A DNA stretch of 12,546 bases from an uncultured bacterium (GTDB lineage: Bacteria; Actinomycetota; Coriobacteriia; Coriobacteriales; Coriobacteriaceae). The notes under the pieces were generated by a model. It saw only the letters and a list, made by a program, of their open reading frames with translations, had not been told where the DNA came from and ran no database searches. Each line of letters starts with the position of its first letter. Within the stretch, counting starts at the first letter, position 1. Both the position numbers and the translations under genes were made by a program. Shown piece after piece: positions 6,369 through 12,546 of the stretch. The stretch spans positions 1 to 12,546 of the forward strand of contig CAJMPZ010000061.1 in assembly GCA_905215445.1 (NCBI GenBank), given 5' to 3'.

Positions 6369-7532
6369 CTATTTAATCACGCGCACGCGATACATCGACG
6401 GAATCTGCTTGAGCGCCTCGATCGTGCTGCCGTCCAGGTGCTCATCGGTGTCGAACATGGTGTAGGCGTTCTCGCCAGCGGACTCGTTGGTCATGCGCTG
6501 CACATTGGCGTTGTCCTTGGCGAGAATGGCCGTGATCTGGCCGATCATGTTGGGCACGTTGGCATGCAGGCAGGCAATACGGCTTGCGGCGCGCGCCTTG
6601 CCCATGCTGCAGGCGGGGTAGTTGACGCTGTGCGCGATGTTGCCGTTTTCCAGGTAATCCTTGAGCTCGCTGATGGCCATGTCGGCGCAGTTGGCCTCGG
6701 CCTCGCCGGTGCCGGCGCCCGAATGCGTGGTGATAAACGTATTGGGCATCTTGACGGTCTTGGGCGTGGCAAAGTCGCAGCTAAACCAGCTGAGCTTGCC
6801 CTCGCGCAGGGCGGCGTCGACGGCGTCTTCGTCAATGATGGTCTCGCGCGCGTAGTTGATGAGCACGGCGTCGGGCGCTAGCAGGTTAATCTGCTCGGTG
6901 CTGATCATACCGATGGTGTCGGCCTTGCTGGGCACGTGCACGGTGAGGTAGTCGCAGCCGCGGCACAGATCCTCGAGCGTGCCCACGCGCTGCACCTCGC
7001 GGCTCAGCACCCACGCGTGCTCGACGGAAATGAATGGGTCGTAGCCGTAGACGTCCATGCCCAGATCGACACAGGCGTTGGCGACCTTGGAGCCCACGTT
7101 GCCCAGGCCGATGACGCCAATGCGCTTGCCCTTGAGCTCGCGACCCACAAAGGCCTTCTTGGCCTTCTCGGCGTCGACTTGGATATCGGGGTCGTCGGCG
7201 TTGTCGCGCACCCAGTTCATCGACTGCACCACGCCGCGGCTCGAAAGCACCAGCATGCCCAGGACGAGCTCCTTGACGGCGTTGCTGTTGGCGCCGGGGG
7301 AGTTAAAGACAACGACGCCCTTCTTGGCGTACTCCTCGACGGGGATGTTGTTGACGCCGGCGCCACAGCGGGCGATGGCGCGGATGCCCTCGGGCAGCTC
7401 GTAGCCGTGCAGGTCGGTCGAGCGCATCAGGATGGCGTCGGCCTCCTCGGCGGTGCTCACAAATTCGTAGCCCTCGCCAAACTCGACTTCGCCGTCTTTG
7501 GTGATGTCGTCGATGGTCTTGATCTTGCGCAT
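6369..7532 (-). CDS. serA: D-3-phosphoglycerate dehydrogenase with C-terminal ACT domain
   Basis: This 387-residue enzyme oxidises 3-phosphoglycerate to 3-phosphohydroxypyruvate with NAD, the first step of serine synthesis. The catalytic-domain N-terminus spans 1-90 (RCGAGVNNIP at 55-64). The Rossmann domain has GLGNVG (142-147) with the ribose-binding acid D165 in YGYDP. R229 (NYARETIIDE) and H270 (TTHSGAG) match the active-site Arg and His. The C-terminal ACT domain is about 317-387, where serine or another amino acid may bind. Two oddities: the residue after the catalytic Arg is Glu instead of the usual Gly, and the stretch SCDFATPKTVKMPN (251-264), where the catalytic Glu normally sits, has no Glu. 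ATG 7532 has AAGGAG 6 bases upstream. serC lies 69 bp upstream, so the order is serC-serA. The short-linker, single-ACT form resembles enzymes of Clostridia and Bacteroides. Confidence 0.92.
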   Translation of the reverse strand: MRKIKTIDDITKDGEVEFGEGYEFVSTAEEADAILMRSTDLHGYELPEGIRAIARCGAGVNNIPVEEYAKKGVVVFNSPGANSNAVKELVLGMLVLSSRGVVQSMNWVRDNADDPDIQVDAEKAKKAFVGRELKGKRIGVIGLGNVGSKVANACVDLGMDVYGYDPFISVEHAWVLSREVQRVGTLEDLCRGCDYLTVHVPSKADTIGMISTEQINLLAPDAVLINYARETIIDEDAVDAALREGKLSWFSCDFATPKTVKMPNTFITTHSGAGTGEAEANCADMAISELKDYLENGNIAHSVNYPACSMGKARAASRIACLHANVPNMIGQITAILAKDNANVQRMTNESAGENAYTMFDTDEHLDGSTIEALKQIPSMYRVRVIK

Positions 7533-7585
7533 GGAAAGCTCCTTAGCAGGTTTGTTTAAAACAAGTGGTTTGAAGTGGCTGGTCG

Positions 7586-7601
7586 GCCCGCTCGTTGCGG
7601 G

Positions 7602-7602
<1 letters not shown>
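7586..7602 (-). other. Hairpin between serC and serA
   Basis: GCCCGC (7586-7591) and GCGGGC (7597-7602) form a 6-bp stem with a 5-base loop that overlaps the last base of the serC stop codon. No T-run follows on the - strand, so full termination is unlikely; it may protect the serC message or adjust the serC:serA ratio. Confidence 0.4.
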
Positions 7603-8726
<1,124 letters not shown>

Positions 8727-8860
8727 CTTCTAGTTCCCCTCGTAGTCGTTTGAACGTTCGGGATACTTTAGCACAGTGGAGCGTCAGGCGCGACCGCATC
8801 ACGGTAAAACTCGAGTGCGCCGCTATGATTTACAGGATGGTTACATGGGGGAGGGGTGCT

Positions 8861-8938
8861 TTACTCCTCGGGCAAATCCAAATCTGCGAGCGAAGGCATG
8901 AGGTTCTCTAGGCGCTTGATTTCTTCGTCGCAAATTAG
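8861..8938 (-). pseudogene. Possible 3' remnant of a degraded gene
   Basis: On the - strand, 25 codons ending in TAA read LICDEEIKRLENLMPSLADL then DLPEE. The sequence is acidic, with an amphipathic helix and a look of a genuine C-terminal tail. A TAG lies directly before it (complement of 8939-8941), no start with a ribosome site precedes it, and the region is otherwise empty. It is best read as the tail of a deleted gene, or as a chance reading. The parent family is not recognised. Confidence 0.3.
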
Positions 8939-8952
8939 CTAACCCCTGGTCA

Positions 8953-10554
8953 CTACGACGCCAGCGTGGCGATGACGGCTTCGTCGCCGGCGTATATGAG
9001 GGTGTTGCCGTCGGGGATGATCGTTTGGCCGTCGCGCTTGAGCATCACGACGATAAACGGGTGCTTGCCTTGCGGCACATCGCGCAGGCGCTGTCCTGCC
9101 AGGCGACCGTGGGGCGTCACGGTGACCTCGCGCAGCGTAACCTCGGCACGTTCTTCAAACGTTGGAGCGGCCATCACCAACAGGTCGCCTTCCTGGATCA
9201 CGGTGTCGCCATTGGGCAGTACCGGATGCGCCCCGTCGCGCAGCACCAGGACCACGAGCATGTCCGTCGCGCTGCCAATGTCCGCGAGCGAGCGTCCGGC
9301 AAACGGATGTCCAGCGCCCACCTTGAGCTTAACGAACGACATGCCGTCCTCGTCGCGGTAATCGTTAAACGTGCGACGCACATCGCCTTCCGCATCGATC
9401 ATGTCGAGCTTCTTTGCCATCGCCGGTAGCAGCGAGCCCTGCACCACAATGCTCGACACGGCGATCACAAACACCAGGTCAAACAGGTCGTGCCCACCGG
9501 GAACACCGGCCACCACGGCAAAGAGGCTAAACACGACCGAAGCCGCGCCGCGCAGGCCCGCCCAGCTTACGAGCGCGACCTGGCGAGGGTTCGTCTTAAA
9601 GGGCACCAGCAGCAGACCGACGGCGATGGGGCGGCTCGCAAAGAGCATAAACGCCATGAGCGCCAGGCCCGGCAGCAGCATCTGCGGCAGGCGCGCGGGC
9701 GTGACGAGCAGGCCCAGCAAAAAGAAGATGGTCATCTCGGCCATCTCGGTGAGGGTGTCAAAAAAGTGCGCCATCTCGACCTTGCCGGTGATGTCGCTCG
9801 CGCCCAGCACAATGCCGGCCAGGTACACGGCCAAAAAGCCGTTGCCGCCCAGATAGCTCGGCAATGCGTAGGCGACGATCGCCACGGCGAACAAAAAGAT
9901 GGTCTGCGCGCCCTCGGCCGTTGCGTGTGCGCGCTCAATCAGACGGCTGGATGTCCAGCCGATGGCAAGGCCCAGCCCCACGCCCAGGATGATTTGCTTG
10001 GCCAGCAGCACGGGAATGTCGATATTGCCGCCCGCCGCAAGGGTCGCGAGCACCGCGGTGAGCATGTAGGCGACGGGGTCGTTGGAGCCCGATTCGACCT
10101 CGAGCAGCGAGTCGGTGCCGCTCCTCAGCGACAGGTTGTGCTCGCGCAGCACGCTAAAGACGCTCGCCGCATCGGTCGACGCCACGACCGAGCCTAGCAG
10201 CAGGCCACCGATCCGGTCGAAGCCCAGCGCGAAGTGCGCAAATGCGCCGGTGATGCCAGCGGTGATGACGACGCCGAGCGTGCTCAGCAGTACCGCGGGC
10301 GCGGCGACGGGCTTGGCGCGGTCGATATTGGTGTTAAAGCCGCCGTAGAACATGATGAACAGCAGCGCCGTGCTGCAGACGGTTTCGGTGAGCGCGTAGT
10401 CGCTAAATTCGATGTGCGCCGGCCCGTTGACGCCCAACAGCATGCCGAGCGCGATAAAGATGAGCAGGGTGGGGAAGGGGAGCTTTTTGCCGACGGGTTT
10501 GATGGTCAGACACAAAATGATGACGAGGCCGATAAAGAGAAGTATCTGGTTCAT
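8953..10554 (-). CDS. CPA1-family cation/proton antiporter with two RCK_C domains (NhaP2/CvrA-like)
   Basis: This 533-residue inner-membrane exchanger is predicted to swap K+ or Na+ for H+. Residues 1-385 form about 12 membrane segments with the family marks ASTDAASVF (125-133), ESGSNDPVAY (154-163), whose Asn-Asp pair is typical of electroneutral CPA1 exchangers, and WAGLRGAASV (331-340). Two cytosolic RCK_C (TrkA-C) modules follow, about 405-465 and 475-531, recognisably repeats of each other (LRDGAHPVLPNGDTVIQEGD and KRDGQTIIPDGNTLIYAGDE). There is no NAD-binding RCK_N domain, so gating is probably by a small ligand at the RCK_C pair, cyclic di-AMP being one candidate in Gram-positives. 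ATG 10554 has AGGAG about 13 bases upstream, a long spacing. It is divergent from the phosphatase gene. Ion preference cannot be read from sequence. Confidence 0.88.
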   Translation of the reverse strand: MNQILLFIGLVIILCLTIKPVGKKLPFPTLLIFIALGMLLGVNGPAHIEFSDYALTETVCSTALLFIMFYGGFNTNIDRAKPVAAPAVLLSTLGVVITAGITGAFAHFALGFDRIGGLLLGSVVASTDAASVFSVLREHNLSLRSGTDSLLEVESGSNDPVAYMLTAVLATLAAGGNIDIPVLLAKQIILGVGLGLAIGWTSSRLIERAHATAEGAQTIFLFAVAIVAYALPSYLGGNGFLAVYLAGIVLGASDITGKVEMAHFFDTLTEMAEMTIFFLLGLLVTPARLPQMLLPGLALMAFMLFASRPIAVGLLLVPFKTNPRQVALVSWAGLRGAASVVFSLFAVVAGVPGGHDLFDLVFVIAVSSIVVQGSLLPAMAKKLDMIDAEGDVRRTFNDYRDEDGMSFVKLKVGAGHPFAGRSLADIGSATDMLVVLVLRDGAHPVLPNGDTVIQEGDLLVMAAPTFEERAEVTLREVTVTPHGRLAGQRLRDVPQGKHPFIVVMLKRDGQTIIPDGNTLIYAGDEAVIATLAS

Positions 10555-10703
10555 GGGTAGTGTCCGCTCCTGGGTGGTTGGCGTGGCACGGTCAGTTGTC
10601 TGCGGTTATTTGTACCCAAAGATGGTGGGTTTATGGGGTTGGATTGCGGGCGTGCGCGATATCGTCATAGACGGCTGCCGTCTTTGCCTCTGCTCGGAAA
10701 CCC

Positions 10704-10732
10704 TTTCCAGCTTTATTGCAACGGAGTACAAT
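10704..10732 (+). promoter_or_regulatory. Predicted sigma-70-type promoter of the PPP phosphatase gene
   Basis: A -35-like TTTCCA (10704-10709, 4 of 6 to TTGACA) and a -10 TACAAT (10727-10732, 5 of 6) are separated by 17 bases. Transcription would begin near 10740, giving a leader of about 65-70 bases that includes the hairpin at 10765-10789. Confidence 0.45.
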
Positions 10733-10764
10733 GGGTAACGTTTAAGTTCAACTTGAAGTTTTAG

Positions 10765-10789
10765 TTGCGGCGCCGGGCTTCGGCCGCAA
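10765..10789 (+). other. Hairpin next to the ribosome site of the phosphatase gene
   Basis: TTGCGGC (10765-10771) and GCCGCAA (10783-10789) form a perfect 7-bp stem with an 11-base loop. It ends 3 bases before the AAGGAGA ribosome site (10793-10799). A structure this close could influence translation initiation or protect the 5' end of the mRNA. Just upstream, AACTTGAAGTT (10750-10760) is an 11-base odd palindrome that might be an operator half; this is weak. Confidence 0.4.
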
Positions 10790-10807
10790 TGCAAGGAGAG
10801 ACGTACC

Positions 10808-11647
10808 ATGGCGATCTATGTGACATCTGATGCTCACGGGCACGTGCGTGCGCTTGACGAGGCCCTGTCCAAGATTTCGCTGGCGTCCGACGATACGCTG
10901 TACGTACTGGGTGACATGATCGATCGCGGGCCCGATCCGGTCGGCGTTATTAAGCTCGTGCGCTCGCTGCCTAACGCCCGCGTTCTCAAGGGCAATCACG
11001 AGCAGATCATGCTCGATGCTATCATTGGCCAGGATCCGCTCGATGCCGAGACCTGGGATATCAACGGTGGCTGGACGACGCGCGAGCAGCTCAACGACAT
11101 GGAATTTGAGGCATACGAGGAGCTCGTGCGATGGATGGCCGCGCTGCCGCTCTACGCGGTGGCCGAGACCGAGGAGCGCCCGTATCTGCTGGTACATGCT
11201 GGAATTGAGATGAAGGCGGCGCGCGCGTTTTTACTTGAGCATGGCGTCGATTGTGCCGATGGCGTCGGAGCGGTGGGTGCCGATCGCGAGCTGCTGCAGC
11301 AGATGCTCGCGGTGCAGTCGTCCGATGACCTGCTGTGGATTCGTCACGGCTATTGGGATGCGCCGACGGGACTGCTTTCTGCCGAGGGCGAGGGCCCGGT
11401 CGTGGTGAGCGGCCACACGCCCACGGTGTCGCTTGGGCGCTATTGCGAGGTTGGCGGCCTGGCGGGGCTTGATGAGGAGTCGGGCCGCGGGCAGATTGTG
11501 CGCCTGGGTGGCGAGGATACCGCCGGCGTGCCCGATCGTATCGATATCGACTGCGCCGCCGCCACCGGCTCCGAGTTCGGCCGCGTCGGTATCCTGCGCC
11601 TTGATGACGGCGCCGAGTTCTATGCGAACATCAACCCAGGCGAATAA
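10808..11647 (+). CDS. PPP-family metallophosphatase (PrpA/ApaH-like)
   Basis: This 279-residue cytoplasmic two-metal phosphatase acts on phosphoproteins or on dinucleoside polyphosphates such as Ap4A. The motif series of the PPP family is complete and in order: SDAHGH (7-12, normally GDxHG, here with Ser for Gly), LGDMIDRGPDP (34-44), KGNHEQ (61-66), VHAG (129-132) and SGHTP (201-205). The lid between 70 and 125 and the IRHGYW block (178-183) are typical of small bacterial serine/threonine phosphatases. ATG 10808 has AAGGAGA 8 bases upstream and its own predicted promoter. It stands alone and convergent to the flippase gene. True ApaH is about the same size, so protein phosphatase and Ap4A hydrolase roles cannot be separated by eye. 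Confidence 0.88.
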   Translation: MAIYVTSDAHGHVRALDEALSKISLASDDTLYVLGDMIDRGPDPVGVIKLVRSLPNARVLKGNHEQIMLDAIIGQDPLDAETWDINGGWTTREQLNDMEFEAYEELVRWMAALPLYAVAETEERPYLLVHAGIEMKAARAFLLEHGVDCADGVGAVGADRELLQQMLAVQSSDDLLWIRHGYWDAPTGLLSAEGEGPVVVSGHTPTVSLGRYCEVGGLAGLDEESGRGQIVRLGGEDTAGVPDRIDIDCAAATGSEFGRVGILRLDDGAEFYANINPGE

Positions 11648-11775
11648 TCGGTGCAAAGGGTAGCTAATTTGGGACGGAGCTTTTTTGACTACTTTCGGAG
11701 AATAGCGCCTTTTTGCTCGGTAAGCGCGAGAAATGAGGAGCGTCTGCGTCCTCGGCAGTGCGAAAATGCTCAAAA

Positions 11776-11820
11776 AACCGTCGCAACGGAGTCAAACGAC
11801 GTTGCGACGGTTCTTTTTTG
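11776..11820. terminator. Bidirectional intrinsic terminator
   Basis: A perfect 13-bp stem (AACCGTCGCAACG at 11776-11788 with its complement at 11800-11812) encloses an 11-base loop. It is followed on the + strand by CTTTTTT (11813-11819). On the - strand the stem runs into its own T-run, the complement of the A-run at 11772-11777. It stands about 130 bp after the phosphatase stop, between convergent genes, and can end transcripts from both. Confidence 0.85.
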
Positions 11821-11832
11821 GCTGCCCGCTGG

Positions 11833-11955
11833 CTAAGTGAGTAGACTTTTTTGGAAATGCCGAGCAGCCGGCAAATTTGCCTCAACAAAACCGCAGGTCA
11901 CTGACTTGTGTTTTGCCGGTGTGGTCAGGGATTCGGCAAAAGTCTACTCACTTAG
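11833..11955. repeat. 123-nt nested palindromic element with 18-bp perfect arms
   Basis: The outer arms CTAAGTGAGTAGACTTTT (11833-11850) and its exact reverse complement (11938-11955) are 87 bases apart. Inside, further pairs stack in the same register: GCCGA (11859-11863) with TCGGC (11933-11937), CCGGCAAA (11868-11875) with TTTGCCGG (11912-11919), and CAGGT (11894-11898) with ACTTG (11904-11908, one G-T wobble). GGCAAATTTGCC (11870-11881) is also a 12-base palindrome. The whole could fold as one long hairpin with an 8-base bulge (11851-11858) and an internal loop. It lies between two convergent genes and holds no ORF. Candidates are a miniature inverted-repeat element, a genus-specific intergenic repeat, or a structured RNA. 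Confidence 0.8.
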
Positions 11956-11956
11956 T

Positions 11957-11971
11957 TTTGCGTGTCGCAAA
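11957..11971. other. Small hairpin beside the palindromic element
   Basis: TTTGCG (11957-11962) and CGCAAA (11966-11971) form a 6-bp stem with a 3-base loop, starting 1 base after the palindromic element. It may be part of the same structured unit. Confidence 0.35.
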
Positions 11972-12002
11972 TCGTCCGCAACGAGACCCCCCATTGCGCC
12001 AA

Positions 12003-12546
12003 TTAGGCGCCGTACGGGTTGCGGTCGCGTTCGATGCGTTGGCGGATGTGGGCGTATTCGATAATCAGCAGCACCAGGAGTAGGGCCATGATGGCTAGGT
12101 AGCTCACCACGGCGCCCATCAGACCCAGCAGCTTAATCAGGATCACCGGCAGCACCACGCTTACGGCGAAGCAGATCAGGTAGATCTTGGTGACATCGCC
12201 GGCGTGGCGCAACACCGTGATGATGGCGTAGATAAAGTCGATTGCCGCGGTGACGCCGCCGGCGACAACCATTAGCAGTGCCAGCGTGCGGTAGCGCTCA
12301 AAGTTGAGGCCGTACATAAAGCTCATGATGGGGATGCCGGGGTCTGCCATAAATGCGGCGCACGCTCCGGTAATGACCACGATCAGTGCCATAACGGCAA
12401 CAATAATCAAGTCAAAGCGGCGACGCTTGCGCGGATTCGCCCAAATGCTCGACAGACGTAGGAGCTGCGGTTTATAGATAAATCCAATGCTCAACAAAAT
12501 AGCCTGCGCTGGAAAGAACAGTGCATTAAAGTACAGCTGGTATTTG
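12003..12546 (-). CDS. Polysaccharide/oligosaccharide flippase, C-terminal part (Wzx/MATE-like)
   Basis: The frame is open from the right edge (12546) to a TAA at 12003-12005, giving the last 180 or so residues. The start lies outside the window. The part seen begins YQLYFNALFFPAQAILLSIG and carries about five membrane segments with short loops, among them IIVAVMALIVVITGACAAF, LALLMVVAGGVTAAIDFIYA and VSYLAIMALLLVLLIIEYA. It ends in a basic cytoplasmic tail (HIRQRIERDRNPYGA). The pattern GIPIMSFMYGLNFERYR before a helix and the DVTKIYLI turn match polysaccharide exporters of the MATE/MVF superfamily, which flip lipid-linked sugar repeats for capsule or cell-wall glycan. The TTG at 12495-12497 is internal, not the start. 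A GCGCC/GGCGC hairpin (11996-12010) overlaps the stop and lacks a T-run. An operon with glycan genes beyond the edge is likely. Confidence 0.75.
   Translation of the reverse strand, partial: KYQLYFNALFFPAQAILLSIGFIYKPQLLRLSSIWANPRKRRRFDLIIVAVMALIVVITGACAAFMADPGIPIMSFMYGLNFERYRTLALLMVVAGGVTAAIDFIYAIITVLRHAGDVTKIYLICFAVSVVLPVILIKLLGLMGAVVSYLAIMALLLVLLIIEYAHIRQRIERDRNPYGA

Noticed and set aside
8727..8860. Possible riboswitch or T-box upstream of serC
   Set aside because: No T-box sequence, anti-terminator pairing or known riboswitch core was seen; only a plain leader with a GAGGGG ribosome site.
11664..11888. - strand 74-codon open frame between the phosphatase and the flippase
   Set aside because: It runs through the terminator hairpin and into the palindromic element and has no ribosome site.
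11833..11955. Palindrome considered as an integron attC site or an IS200/IS605 end
   Set aside because: The arms lack the GTTRRRY/RYYYAAC core of attC sites, and there is no transposase or integrase gene in the window.

Overview
The window looks like chromosomal DNA from a high-GC Actinomycetota gut bacterium of the Coriobacteriia, probably Collinsella or a close relative. This is an inference from the strong G/C bias, the Shine-Dalgarno-led genes, and two families I associate with that class: the AbiEi/DUF559-like hypothetical protein and the flippase C-terminus. No rRNA, tRNA, CRISPR array, transposase or phage gene was seen.

Layout. 1-561 (-): HdeD/DUF308 membrane protein, cut by the left edge. 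797-2746 (+): a nitroreductase-family protein followed by two tandem histidine-phosphatase paralogues, ending at a strong hairpin (2793-2829) shared with the convergent gene on the other side. 2875-4815 (-): a two-gene unit, M20 metallopeptidase then a shortened DUF1015-family protein. 4970-6019 (+): an orphan protein with a C-terminal PD-(D/E)XK-like domain, followed by an AT-richer non-coding stretch. 6289-8726 (-): a serC-serA operon for the first two steps of serine synthesis, closed by a perfect 12-bp terminator hairpin. 8861-8938 (-): a possible gene remnant. 8953-10554 (-): a CPA1 cation/proton antiporter with two RCK_C domains. 10808-11647 (+): a PPP-family metallophosphatase behind a recognisable promoter. 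11648-12002: a bidirectional terminator and a 123-nt nested palindrome with 18-bp perfect arms. 12003-12546 (-): C-terminus of a polysaccharide flippase that runs off the right edge.

How the genes may fit together. SerC and SerA need a phosphoserine phosphatase to finish serine synthesis, and no classical HAD-type SerB is present here. DUF1015 genes often sit beside serA/serC in other bacteria. Here the DUF1015 gene lies about 3 kb from serA on the same strand, separated by the M20 gene and the opposite-strand orphan, as if a ser cluster had been interrupted. The two histidine phosphatases just beyond belong to a superfamily that includes known metal-independent phosphoserine phosphatases, so they are candidates for the missing step, but this is only a hypothesis.

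Most worth a second look: the shortened DUF1015 protein with an altered core motif, SerA lacking the usual catalytic glutamate, the orphan nuclease-like gene, and the nested palindrome at 11833-11955.
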